Source of the DNA: Streptomyces musisoli
GTDB lineage: Bacteria; Actinomycetota; Actinomycetes; Streptomycetales; Streptomycetaceae
DNA: 64,000 nucleotides
Assembly: GCF_016741855.1 (NCBI RefSeq)
Contig: NZ_JAERRH010000011.1
Coordinates: forward strand, 186,001 to 250,000
Direction: 5' to 3'
The translations under genes and the position numbers were made by a program. Positions 52,469-62,231 of the stretch are shown here, in pieces. Within the stretch, counting starts at the first letter, position 1. The number at the start of each line of letters is the position of its first letter. The notes under the pieces are model-generated. The model saw only the letters and a list, made by a program, of their open reading frames with translations, was not told where the DNA came from and searched no databases.

Positions 52469-53512
52469 TCAGCCGGCTACGCGTACGGCGAGCGCGTCGC
52501 CGATCTCGGAGGTGCTGCGGGCGGGCTTCCCGGCACGCTCGGTGAGGTCGGCGGTGACCGCCGCGTCGATGCGGTCGGCCTCGGCGTCATAACCCAGATG
52601 GCGCAGCAGCAGGGCGACGGACAGGACGGTGGCCGTGGGGTCGGCCTTGCCCTGGCCCGCGATGTCCGGGGCCGAGCCGTGGACCGGCTCGAACATGGAC
52701 GGGAACTCCCGGCCGGGGTTGATGTTGCCGGAAGCCGCCACGCCGATACCGCCGGAGACGGCCGCGGCGAGGTCGGTGATGATGTCGCCGAAGAGGTTGT
52801 CGGTGACGATGACGTCGAAGCGGCCCGGGTCGGTGACGAGGTAGATCGTCGCCGCGTCGACGTGGATGTAGTCGGTGGTGACCTCGGGGAACTCCGCGGC
52901 CACCTTGTTGAAGATGTTCGTCCACAGGTGCCCGGCGAAGGTCAGCACGTTGTTCTTGTGGACCAGCGTGAGCTTCTTGCGCGGACGGGCCTGGGCGCGG
53001 ACGAAGGCGTCGCGGACCACACGCTCGACACCGTAGGCGGTGTTCACGGACACCTCGGTGGCGACCTCGTGCTCGGTGCCCTTGCGGATCGTGCCGCCGT
53101 TGCCGGTGTAGGGACCCTCGGTGCCCTCGCGGACGACGACGAAGTCGATCTCCGGCTGGCCGGCGAGCGGGGTGGCGACCCCCGGGAGCAGCTTCGACGG
53201 CCGCAGGTTGACGTGGTGGTCGAAGGCGAAGCGGAGCTTGAGCAGGAAGCCGCGCTCCAGGACGCCGGACGGCACCGACGGGTCGCCGATGGCGCCGAGC
53301 AGGATGGCGTCGTGCCGCTTGAGCGCGTCGAGGTCGGCGTCGGTGAGGGTCTCACCGGTGGCGTGGTAGCGCCGGGCGCCGAAGTCGAACTCCTTGGTCT
53401 CCAGCTTCACATCCTGCGGCAGGACGGCGGAGAGGACCTTGAGACCCTCGGCCACGACCTCCTGGCCGATGCCGTCACCGGGGATCACTGCGAGATTGAT
53501 GCTGCGAGACAT
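52469..53512 (-). CDS. leuB: 3-isopropylmalate dehydrogenase
   Basis: A 347-residue decarboxylating dehydrogenase. [20 protein letters not shown] opens the protein; [47 protein letters not shown] and [16 protein letters not shown] are the family's substrate, metal and NAD segments. It makes 4-methyl-2-oxopentanoate, the direct substrate of IlvE encoded downstream. ATG at 53510-53512. The upstream region contains a 19-bp tandem repeat. Confidence 0.97.
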   Translation of the reverse strand: MSRSINLAVIPGDGIGQEVVAEGLKVLSAVLPQDVKLETKEFDFGARRYHATGETLTDADLDALKRHDAILLGAIGDPSVPSGVLERGFLLKLRFAFDHHVNLRPSKLLPGVATPLAGQPEIDFVVVREGTEGPYTGNGGTIRKGTEHEVATEVSVNTAYGVERVVRDAFVRAQARPRKKLTLVHKNNVLTFAGHLWTNIFNKVAAEFPEVTTDYIHVDAATIYLVTDPGRFDVIVTDNLFGDIITDLAAAVSGGIGVAASGNINPGREFPSMFEPVHGSAPDIAGQGKADPTATVLSVALLLRHLGYDAEADRIDAAVTADLTERAGKPARSTSEIGDALAVRVAG

Positions 53513-53626
53513 GCGGGCACCCTACTCCTCGTCCCATGGGATGACACGACCTGTCCGTCATGCGGACACCCGGACGGGTGGCGGGCATCGGCCCGTCGAC
53601 CCACGTTCACCCGTATGCAGCAGGGG

Positions 53627-53718
53627 CGGCACGGCGAGATGGGGACGGCGCGGCGGTGAGGGCGGCACGGCGAGATGAGGGCGAAACGGCGAGATGAAGA
53701 CGGCACGGCGGTGAGGGC
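53627..53718. repeat. ~19-bp tandem repeat upstream of leuB
   Basis: About five units of CGGCACGGCGAGATG-GG/AGG type, two of them with GGTGAGGG in place of GAGATG. It lies 115-205 bp before the leuB start and just past the 43-aa ORF stop. Confidence 0.8.
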
Positions 53719-53762
53719 CGCGCCGCACCCCGTGCGGGTGCGGCCCCCGGACGTGCTCCGGC

Positions 53763-53894
53763 TCAGTGGCCGGTCTCGCCGCCGTTGTCCCGGCGGTCCA
53801 GGGCGCGCTGGAGGGCGGCGGCGGCGTTCTTGCGGTCGGACTCGCTCGCGCGGGTCACGTGGCGGACTCGGCGGCGGACGATCGTCTCGGCCAT
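53763..53894 (-). CDS. Small basic protein (43 aa)
   Basis: A 43-residue ORF beginning MAETIVRRRVRHVTRASESD and rich in Ala/Arg. Its Shine-Dalgarno AAGGAG lies nine bases before the ATG at 53892-53894, which is strong for this genome. Highly basic N-terminal half and DRRDNGGETGH tail; possibly DNA or RNA binding. Function is unknown. It precedes the repeat tract upstream of leuB and may share its transcript. Confidence 0.65.
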   Translation of the reverse strand: MAETIVRRRVRHVTRASESDRKNAAAALQRALDRRDNGGETGH

Positions 53895-54122
53895 GGGAAT
53901 CGACTCCTTCGGCAGAACGCGGAGCACGGCGGTGCGGGGGGGTTCGAGACGCCGGAAGGGGCGGGGAGCGTCGGCCGCAGGGGGTTACCTGCACAGGGGC
54001 CGGCTCACGACCGCCATTCGCTGGATCGAGCGAGACGTTCGGCTTCTTCCAAGCTAAGGGAGCGGCCCGCATCTGTCTGCCCAATTACTCGGACTTCCTA
54101 CTATCTGAGACGGTGGACTGGA

Positions 54123-55037
54123 TCACACCGCCCTGAGCTGGGCTTTCGTGCGTTCGGGGGTACCTTGGCCGAGGGAGCGCAGAATGCGGATCAGGGCGCG
54201 CACGGCGGTCGTGGCGGCCAGTTCGGCGGTGGTGGCGTAGCCGATGGACCGGTGCGGGCGCCCCGGCCCGAGGTCGGTGACCTCCACCGCGGGCGGCGCC
54301 CCGGCGAGGGAGAGCGCGGGCATGATCGCCATGCCGAGGCCGCTGCCCACCATCGCCAGCACGGCCCCGTCGTCCTCGGCGGTGACGGTCGCCGCCGGGA
54401 TCCAGTCCTGGGCGGCCCACCAGTCACGGGTGTAGGAGCCGCAGTTCTCCGCCCAGTCGACGAGCGGCAGCGAGCGGGGTGCCGGGTGCCCGGCCGGGTG
54501 CACCAGGGAGTAGGGCTCCTGGAGCAGTACCCCGCCGATCAGCCCCGCGGGCAGGGCCGAGGTGTCGCCGAAGGTGGCGATGCCGAGGTCGGCCCGTCCG
54601 GCGGCGACCTCGCCCGCGGTGCCGGGCCCCAGTTCCCGTACGACGGTGACGGTCACCTCGACGCCGGGGTGCAGGGCGGCCAGCCGCTCCAGGGCGGCCG
54701 GCACCAGATGCAGCGCCGCGCTGCGGAACGCGGCGATCCGCAGCGGGCCGGCGACCTCGCCGGTGTCCGCGCCCCGGACGTCGGCGGCCATCGCCTCCAG
54801 CATGCGCAGCACGCGCCGCGCATGGGCCGCCGCCCGCTCCCCGGCGGGGGTGGGCCGGGCGCCGAACCGGCCGCGCTCGAACAGCACGGCGCCCAGCTTC
54901 TGTTCGATGCCGCGGACGGCGTGGGAGACCGCGGACTGGGTGGCGCCGAGCCGGACGGCCGCACGGGAGAATCCGCGCTCGTCGGCCACGGCGACGAGGA
55001 CACGAAGCTCCTGCGGGGCGAGATCGGCAGCTGACAC
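54123..55037 (-). CDS. LysR-family transcriptional regulator
   Basis: A 304-residue LTTR. The N-terminal HTH is RGFSRAAVRLGATQSAVSHAV with IEQKLGAVLFERGRF; the effector domain starts near LRIAAFRSAALHLVP. GTG at 55035-55037 was chosen because GGGAG lies upstream and the HTH starts at the usual distance; an ATG at 55053-55055 and a longer frame exist. It diverges from an oxidoreductase gene, and a perfect palindrome lies in the shared promoter. Confidence 0.9.
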   Translation of the reverse strand: MSAADLAPQELRVLVAVADERGFSRAAVRLGATQSAVSHAVRGIEQKLGAVLFERGRFGARPTPAGERAAAHARRVLRMLEAMAADVRGADTGEVAGPLRIAAFRSAALHLVPAALERLAALHPGVEVTVTVVRELGPGTAGEVAAGRADLGIATFGDTSALPAGLIGGVLLQEPYSLVHPAGHPAPRSLPLVDWAENCGSYTRDWWAAQDWIPAATVTAEDDGAVLAMVGSGLGMAIMPALSLAGAPPAVEVTDLGPGRPHRSIGYATTAELAATTAVRALIRILRSLGQGTPERTKAQLRAV

Positions 55038-55065
55038 GGGGTCTCCCACCTGCATGTATGAGGCC

Positions 55066-55094
55066 GGTTCATGGACCGGTGCGTTCCATGAACC
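55066..55094. promoter_or_regulatory. Perfect LysR-type palindrome in the LysR/oxidoreductase promoter
   Basis: GGTTCATGGA and TCCATGAACC form a perfect 10-bp inverted repeat with a 9-nt spacer, 45-73 bp upstream of the oxidoreductase start and 29 bp from the LysR start. Confidence 0.85.
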
Positions 55095-55138
55095 CAACCC
55101 TCTGCCCGGTCCGCGCATTCCTGCCTACGGTCCCCGTC

Positions 55139-56134
55139 ATGACCGAGACAGCGCTCACCGTGCACCAGACCGCCCGCCCCACCGGCTTCCCGACGGCCGG
55201 CCACTTCCGCTTCGCGGAGTCCCCGGTCCCCGAACCGGCCCCGGGCACCGCCCTCGTCGAGAACCTGTACTGGTCGGTGGACCCGTACCACCGCGAGATG
55301 ATGGACGGCGACTTCGCGCTGAACGCCCCGCTGGAGGGCCGCACGCTGGGCCGGGTGGTGGCCTCCCGCAGCCCGTTCCTGGCCGAGGGGCAGATCGTCC
55401 TGCACCGGCGGGGCTGGCGCACCCACGCGGTGGTCCGATCCGAGGAGGTCCGCCGGATCCCGCACCACCCGGGTGTCCCGCTCTCGGCGTACCTGAGCGT
55501 GCTCGGCGGCACGGGCCTGACCGCCTACGTCGCCCTGACCCGGATCGCCCGGCTGCGCGAGGGCGAGGACCTGTTCGTCTCGGGCGCGGCGGGCGGGGTC
55601 GGCACGGCGACCGGCCGGTTCGCCCGGCTGCTCGGCGCGGGCCGGCTGACCGGCAGCACCGGAACGCCCGGGAAGGCGGCGTACCTGACGGACCACGTCG
55701 GTTACGACGCCGCCTTCGACTACCGCAGCGGTCCCGTCGCCGGCCTCCTCGCCGAGGCCGCTCCGGCCGGCATCGACGTCTTCGTCGACAACGTCGGGGG
55801 CGACCACCTCGGCGCGGCGATCGGCGCGCTGCGCGAGCGCGGCCGGGTGGTACGGGTCGGCACGATCGGGCAGTACAACACCCCCGACGCGCCCCCGGTG
55901 CGGTTCGACCACGCCGACGTGGTGGAGAAGAGCCTGCGCATCGAGGGCTTCGTGGTGAGCGACCACCAGGACGTCCAGGAGGAGCTGTACGACTTCGCCG
56001 TGCCGCACCTGCGCAGCGGGGCGCTGGTCGCGGACGAGACCGTGATCGACGGGTTCGGGCGGATCGTGGAGGCGTTCCTGCTGATGCTGCGCGGCGGCAA
56101 CACCGGCAAGATCCTGGTCCGCGCGAACGCCTGA
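55139..56134 (+). CDS. NADP-dependent MDR-family oxidoreductase
   Basis: A 331-residue zinc-independent medium-chain dehydrogenase/reductase of the alkenal/prostaglandin reductase (PTGR/CurA-like) type. ENLYWSVDPYHREMM in the catalytic domain and the nucleotide loop GEDLFVSGAAGGVGTATGRF are visible, with FVDNVGGDHLGAAIGAL after. No zinc-ligand cysteines are seen. ATG at 55139-55141 without a strong ribosome site. It is the likely target of the divergent LysR; a role in detoxifying reactive carbonyls is inference. Confidence 0.88.
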   Translation: MTETALTVHQTARPTGFPTAGHFRFAESPVPEPAPGTALVENLYWSVDPYHREMMDGDFALNAPLEGRTLGRVVASRSPFLAEGQIVLHRRGWRTHAVVRSEEVRRIPHHPGVPLSAYLSVLGGTGLTAYVALTRIARLREGEDLFVSGAAGGVGTATGRFARLLGAGRLTGSTGTPGKAAYLTDHVGYDAAFDYRSGPVAGLLAEAAPAGIDVFVDNVGGDHLGAAIGALRERGRVVRVGTIGQYNTPDAPPVRFDHADVVEKSLRIEGFVVSDHQDVQEELYDFAVPHLRSGALVADETVIDGFGRIVEAFLLMLRGGNTGKILVRANA

Positions 56135-56147
56135 GCGGCGCCCCGGC

Positions 56148-56356
56148 CGACGTGCGGTTCCCTGATCGGCACGCGGCCTCCCGGCCGACGCGCGGCTTCC
56201 CGACCAGCGCGCGCCCTCCCTACCAGTGCACGCCCTCCCGATCAGCGCGCGGCCTCCCGATCAGCATGCGACCTCCCGATCGGCATGCGGTCTCCCGATC
56301 AGCATGCGGTCTCCCGATCAGCGCGCGGCTTCGCGATCGACTCGCGGTCGCTCGAT
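56148..56356. repeat. 19-bp tandem repeat array, eleven copies
   Basis: Eleven contiguous 19-bp units of the CAGCATGCGGTCTCCCGAT type between two convergent genes. Units from 56224 to 56337 are most alike; the ends are diverged. It starts 14 bp after the oxidoreductase stop and ends 8 bp before the AAC(2') stop. Confidence 0.95.
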
Positions 56357-56363
56357 CACCCCC

Positions 56364-56903
56364 TCAGGCGACGTCCCCGTCACGCCAGTCGAAGACCAGC
56401 TCGCCGGCCGGGTCGAGCGGTCCGGCCAGAGCCGGCCGCAGGTACACGTCCCCCTCCTCGTCCGGCAGCCGTACGATCCCGTCCGGCGAGAGGGCGTGCA
56501 CCTGCCCGGGCCAGCGTTGCCATCCCCGGGCGGTGTACAGCCGGGCCCCGTCCTCGCTGGCCGACAGCGCGCCCAGGTCGTAGGCGCGCCCCGTCACCCG
56601 CTCCAGCTCGGCCATCACCCGCCCGCCGAGGCCGGTGCGCCGCACGTCGGCGCGTACGGCGACGGCCTCCACGTACCCGGTGCGCAGCCAGCGGCCCCGG
56701 TGCCGCAGGCGGCGCATCACGACCGCGCCGTGGGCGGCGAGTCCGGCCCCGTCATGGACGAGCGCGTGCATGCCGCCCAGCCCGTGCTCCCAGTCCTCGT
56801 CGGAGAGGTCCCCGTCGAAGGCGGCGTCCAACAGGTCGCGGACGGCGCGGAGTTCGGCCGCGTCGAGGTCGGCGGTGTGGGCGAGCCGAAGGTGAAGGGT
56901 CAT
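56364..56903 (-). CDS. GNAT acetyltransferase of the AAC(2')-I aminoglycoside type
   Basis: A 179-residue GNAT enzyme. RLAHTADLDAAELRAVRDLL, then DWEHGLGGMHALVHDGAGLA, RTGYVEAVAVRADVRRTGLG (acetyl-CoA loop) and DLGALSASEDGARLYTARGW closely parallel the mycobacterial AAC(2')-Ib to -Ie family, ending in FDWRDGDVA. Those enzymes acetylate aminoglycosides at the 2' amino group, though many chromosomal copies have little resistance role. ATG at 56901-56903, no strong ribosome site, so possibly leaderless. It diverges from an alpha/beta hydrolase gene. Confidence 0.85.
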   Translation of the reverse strand: MTLHLRLAHTADLDAAELRAVRDLLDAAFDGDLSDEDWEHGLGGMHALVHDGAGLAAHGAVVMRRLRHRGRWLRTGYVEAVAVRADVRRTGLGGRVMAELERVTGRAYDLGALSASEDGARLYTARGWQRWPGQVHALSPDGIVRLPDEEGDVYLRPALAGPLDPAGELVFDWRDGDVA

Positions 56904-56931
56904 GCCGCCAGTGTCGCACCCCCACCCCACC

Positions 56932-56963
56932 CCTAACCATTAAAATTCTCTTGACCGGTTAGG
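56932..56963. promoter_or_regulatory. Inverted repeat between AAC(2') and hydrolase genes
   Basis: CCTAACC (56932-56938) and GGTTAGG (56957-56963) flank an AT-rich 18-nt spacer that includes TTGACC, a possible -35 for the hydrolase. The spacing suits an operator or promoter element. Confidence 0.5.
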
Positions 56964-56986
56964 TGTGGGTGTGCTCGACTGCCTCC

Positions 56987-57865
56987 ATGCCCACGCACCA
57001 GGTCCACCACCGCACCCTGACCGTCCGCGGCCTCGACGTGTACTACCGCGAGGCCGGCCCCGCCGACGCCCCGGTCCTGCTGCTCCTGCACGGCTTCCCG
57101 AGCAGCTCGCACATGTTCCGCGACCTGATCCCGCTCCTCGCCGACCGGTACCGGATGATCGCCCCGGACCACATCGGCTTCGGCCGCTCGGCGGCCCCGG
57201 ACCCCTCCGCCTTCCGGTACACCTTCGACGAACTCGCCGCCGTCACCGACGAGTTCACGCAGCTGCTGGGCCTTGAGCGGTACGCCCTCTACATCCAGGA
57301 CTACGGCGCCCCGATCGGCCTGCGCCTCGCCCTCGCCCATCCCGACCGGGTGACCGCGATCGTCACGCAGAACGGCAACGCCTACGAGGAGGGGCTCGGC
57401 GCGGAGGCCTGGGCACCGGTGCTCGCGCTGATCGAGAAGCGGACTCCGCAGAACGAGGCGGCGGTGCGGGAGATCTACACGCCGGACGGCGTCAGGTGGC
57501 AGTACCTGCACGGCGTACCCGACACGAGCCTGGTCAGCCCCGACAGCTACGAGCACGACTCCGCCCGGCTCGCCCGCCCCGGCCAGACGGGGATCCAGCT
57601 CGACCTGATCTCCGACTACGGCGCCAACTTCGCGCTGTACCCGGCGTTCCACGCGTACTTCCGCGACAGCCGCGTCCCCCTGCTCGCGGTGTGGGGCGCG
57701 CACGACGAGATCTTCGTGCCGGAGGGTGCGCTGGCCTTCCGCCGGGACCTCCCGGAGGCCGAGATCCACCTCCTGCCCACCGGCCACTTCGCCCTGGAGA
57801 CCCACGCGGACCAGATCGCCGGGCTCATGCGGGACTTCCTCGGCCGGCGCCTGCCCGCGAGCTGA
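56987..57865 (+). CDS. Alpha/beta hydrolase (epoxide hydrolase/haloalkane dehalogenase type)
   Basis: A 292-residue alpha/beta hydrolase. HGFPSSSHMFRDL is the oxyanion segment; the nucleophile is Asp in LYIQDYGAPIG, the acid is Asp in VWGAHDEIF, and the base is His in LPTGHFALE. The Asp nucleophile places it with epoxide hydrolases and dehalogenases rather than esterases. ATG at 56987. A strong hairpin follows. Confidence 0.88.
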   Translation: MPTHQVHHRTLTVRGLDVYYREAGPADAPVLLLLHGFPSSSHMFRDLIPLLADRYRMIAPDHIGFGRSAAPDPSAFRYTFDELAAVTDEFTQLLGLERYALYIQDYGAPIGLRLALAHPDRVTAIVTQNGNAYEEGLGAEAWAPVLALIEKRTPQNEAAVREIYTPDGVRWQYLHGVPDTSLVSPDSYEHDSARLARPGQTGIQLDLISDYGANFALYPAFHAYFRDSRVPLLAVWGAHDEIFVPEGALAFRRDLPEAEIHLLPTGHFALETHADQIAGLMRDFLGRRLPAS

Positions 57866-57879
57866 ACGCACCCATGGAA

Positions 57880-57921
57880 ACGGGCCGGGAAGCCTGCTCG
57901 GCGGCAGGCGTCCCGGCCCGT
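57880..57921. terminator. Bidirectional terminator between hydrolase and pruA
   Basis: ACGGGCCGGGA and TCCCGGCCCGT form an 11-bp outer stem with a GCCTGC/GCAGGC inner stem, between convergent genes. Confidence 0.88.
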
Positions 57922-57939
57922 GTTCGGGGGGGCTGAGGA

Positions 57940-59571
<1,632 letters not shown>

Positions 59572-59609
59572 GAGATCCTTGACTCCTTGTACGTGAGCGG
59601 GTGTTCGGG

Positions 59610-59678
59610 TCAGCCCTTGGTGATCATGCTGCGGACGAAGAACCGCAGGTTGGCCGGCTTCTCAGCCAGGCGCCGCAT
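59610..59678 (-). pseudogene. Remnant copy of the proline dehydrogenase C-terminus
   Basis: Reads M-R-R-L-A-E-K-P-A-N-L-R-F-F, then VRSMITKG and a stop. It matches the last 22 residues of the intact gene at 19 positions (LRSMISRG in the intact copy). It sits 65 bp past the intact stop and has no upstream coding context, so it is a leftover of a duplication. Confidence 0.85.
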
Positions 59679-59742
59679 GCCGTGCTCTCCCGGGGGACGG
59701 CCCCCGGACAGCCGGCCGAAGCCGCGGCACAGCCTCGTTTCG

Positions 59743-60669
59743 TCAGCCACGGCTGATCATGCTCCTCAGGAAGAACCGCAGGTTGGCCGGCTTCTCCGCC
59801 AGGCGCCGCATGAAGTAGCCGTACCAGTCGGTGCCGTAGGCGGTGTAGACGCGCATGCGGTGGCCCTCGGCGGCCAGCCGGAGGTGCTCCTCGCCGCGGA
59901 TGCCGTAGAGCATCTGGAACTCGTACTCGTCGAGCTTACGGCCGGCCTTGTGGGCCAGCTCCTGGGCGATGGAGATCAGGCGCGGGTCGTGCGACCCGAT
60001 CATCGGGTAGCCCTCGCCCTCCATCAGCGTCTTCAGGATGCGCACGTAGGCCTTGTCGATCTCGTGCTTCTGCTGGTAGGCGACCTCGGCGGGCTCCTTG
60101 TAGGCGCCCTTGACCAGACGGACGCGGCTGCCGGACTCCGCCAGCCGGCGGGCGTCGGCCTCGGTGCGGAAGAGGTAGGCCTGGATGACGCAGCCGGTCT
60201 GCGGGAAGTCCTTCCGCAGCTCCTCGTGGATGGCGAACATCGAGTCCAGGGTGGTGTGGTCCTCGGCGTCGAGGGTGACGGTCGTACCGATGGCCGCGGC
60301 GGCCACGACGACCGGGCGGACGTTCGCCAGGGCCAGCTCGTGGCCGCCCTCCAGCGCCTGCCCGAACATCGACAGCTTGACCGACATCTCGACCCGCTCG
60401 CCGAGCTCCAGCTCCTTGAGGTGGTCGATCAGCGCCAGGTAGGCGTCCCGGGCGGCGGCGGCCTGCTCCGGGGTGGTGATGTCCTCGCCGACGACGTCCA
60501 TCGTCAGCTCCAGGCCCTTGGCCGTCAGGTCCTTGACGATCGGGACGATGTCGGCCACGGTCTCGCCGGGTATGAAGCGGTCGACGACCTGCTTGGTCAC
60601 CGGGGCCGCCGAGATAAGGCGTCGCATCCGGTCGCTGCGCGACGCGGCGAGAATCACGGGACCCAGCAC
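59743..60669 (-). CDS. Proline dehydrogenase
   Basis: A 308-residue FAD-dependent monofunctional PRODH that oxidises proline to pyrroline-5-carboxylate. LGERVEMSVKLSMFGQALEG, GTTVTLDAEDHTTLD, GSRVRLVKGAYKEPAEVAYQ, GSHDPRL and FQMLYGIRGEE are family segments of the barrel. GTG at 60667-60669 with GGAGG upstream. It precedes pruA and diverges from the PucR-type regulator. The C-terminal 22 residues are duplicated downstream. Confidence 0.95.
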   Translation of the reverse strand: MLGPVILAASRSDRMRRLISAAPVTKQVVDRFIPGETVADIVPIVKDLTAKGLELTMDVVGEDITTPEQAAAARDAYLALIDHLKELELGERVEMSVKLSMFGQALEGGHELALANVRPVVVAAAAIGTTVTLDAEDHTTLDSMFAIHEELRKDFPQTGCVIQAYLFRTEADARRLAESGSRVRLVKGAYKEPAEVAYQQKHEIDKAYVRILKTLMEGEGYPMIGSHDPRLISIAQELAHKAGRKLDEYEFQMLYGIRGEEHLRLAAEGHRMRVYTAYGTDWYGYFMRRLAEKPANLRFFLRSMISRG

Positions 60670-60749
60670 GGGGCACCTCCACAGACAAGCACCAAATCGG
60701 CCATCACCCAACGATTCGGGTACGGCACGGAGAACCACCGTGAAACCTA

Positions 60750-60766
60750 AGGATCTCTCCGATCCT
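60750..60766. promoter_or_regulatory. Inverted repeat in the proline dehydrogenase/regulator promoter
   Basis: AGGATC and GATCCT are separated by TCTCC, 81 bp before the proline dehydrogenase start and 86 bp before the regulator start. It is a candidate PucR-type operator. Confidence 0.5.
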
Positions 60767-60851
60767 GGGCCATCGACAGCTGTCACGCATCCGTGCCCGG
60801 TATCTCAGACAGATGTATGAAGCACGCCGGGAAATGCGGGAGAATGCCCGA

Positions 60852-62114
60852 GTGGCGGCGGAATACAAGGCGGACTACCAGGAGCTGGTGGACGAGATCT
60901 CGGAGCTGCTGGGCGTCCCGGCGACCCTGGAGAACCGCGACTTCGAGCTGATCGCCTTCGGCGCGTACGACAGCGACGACGAGCTGGACGCCTCCGCGCT
61001 GGACCCGGTGCGCACCCGCTCGATCCTGACCCGCCGCTCCACGGCGACGGTCCGCACCTGGTTCGAGGGCTTCGGCATCACCCGCGCCACCGGCCCGGTG
61101 CGGATCCCGCCGAGCACGGAGGCCGGGGTCTACCGCGGCCGGATCTGTCTGCCGGTACGCCATCGGGGTGTCGTCCTCGGCTACGTCTGGCTGCTGGACG
61201 GCGATCCGGGGCCGACGGACCCGCAGCTGGCCGCCGCGATGCAGGTGGCGGGCCGGATCGGCGCGCTGCTCGCGGACGAGGCGGAGGCCGGGGCGGGGCT
61301 GAGCCGGGAGCTGCGGGCGGTGCTCACCGCGGAACGGGGCTGGCAGCGGGACATGGCGGTGGCCGACCTGCGCACCGCCCTCGGCCCCCGCGCCGACGGC
61401 CCCGTCACGCTGGTGTGCGTCGCCCCCTGGCCGTCGGCCGACCCGGACGACGCCCCCGCGGCCCGCACGATCCCGCACGCCGCGGCGCTGTGCACGCTGC
61501 CGTGGGGGGCGACGGGACAGAGCCTGGCGCTGCTGGTCCGGCTGCGGAGCACGGAGACGAGCACCCCCGCGCTGGCGGCCGCCGCGCGGCTGCTGAAGGA
61601 GGCCGAGGGGGCGCGCGGGGCGTCGGGCGGTGTGGCGCGCGGGGCGGGCGCCCGGGTGGCGGCGGCGGTCGCCGCGGGATTCACCGCGGAGGCCGGGGCC
61701 GGCGGATGCGCCGCGGGGGTCGGCGAGCCTCGCACCGGACTCGCCGAGCTGGACACGGTCTGGCAGGAGGCGTCGGCCGCCGCCCGCGCCGCGCTGGCCG
61801 AGTCGCGGTTCGGGCCGGTCGCCGAGTGGGCGCGGATCGGGGCGTACCGGCTGCTGACCGCGCTCCCGCCGGAGGCCGCGCACGACCGGGTGGTCGGCCC
61901 GCTCCTCGCCCCCGCGCACCGGGAACTGGCCCGGACGGCCGAGGTCTACCTCGACTGCGCGGGCCAGGCCGGCCGCACGGCCTCCGCGCTGGGCATCCAC
62001 CGCCAGACGCTGTACTACCGGCTGTCCCGGGTGGAGCAGCTGACCGGCCTCGACCTGGACGACGGGGAGGACCGGCTGCTGCTGCACATGGCGCTGAAGC
62101 GGGCACGCCTGTGA
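60852..62114 (+). CDS. PucR-family regulator of proline catabolism (PutR-like)
   Basis: A 420-residue PucR/CdaR-type regulator. The N-terminal half has [20 protein letters not shown], the middle a GGDEF-like/ligand region, and the C-terminal PucR HTH is [34 protein letters not shown] at 60852 was preferred because GGGAG lies nine bases before; ATGs at 60813 and 60834 are alternatives. Divergence from proline dehydrogenase and pruA indicates it activates proline catabolism in response to proline. Confidence 0.88.
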   Translation: MAAEYKADYQELVDEISELLGVPATLENRDFELIAFGAYDSDDELDASALDPVRTRSILTRRSTATVRTWFEGFGITRATGPVRIPPSTEAGVYRGRICLPVRHRGVVLGYVWLLDGDPGPTDPQLAAAMQVAGRIGALLADEAEAGAGLSRELRAVLTAERGWQRDMAVADLRTALGPRADGPVTLVCVAPWPSADPDDAPAARTIPHAAALCTLPWGATGQSLALLVRLRSTETSTPALAAAARLLKEAEGARGASGGVARGAGARVAAAVAAGFTAEAGAGGCAAGVGEPRTGLAELDTVWQEASAAARAALAESRFGPVAEWARIGAYRLLTALPPEAAHDRVVGPLLAPAHRELARTAEVYLDCAGQAGRTASALGIHRQTLYYRLSRVEQLTGLDLDDGEDRLLLHMALKRARL

Positions 62115-62125
62115 CCCCGCCCGGC

Positions 62126-62206
62126 TCACTGCCCGGCAGACGCCGAGCCGGTGATCGCGGCGAGGGCACGGCAAAGGGCGGTGCCGCTCGCATGGTGCTC
62201 GGCCGA
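62126..62206 (-). pseudogene. Remnant copy of the FAD monooxygenase C-terminus
   Basis: Reads SAEHHASGTALCRALAAITG, then SASAGQ and stop, matching the last 26 residues of the intact downstream-ending gene at 19 positions. It lies 25 bp past the intact stop. The similarity continues into the 3' flank, so the original duplication unit was about 106 bp. Confidence 0.85.
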
Positions 62207-62231
62207 CGGACACGGCTGACCGCCTCCCGGG

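Noticed and set aside
56148-56356. CRISPR array
   Set aside because: The 19-bp units are contiguous with no unique spacers and there are no cas genes nearby.
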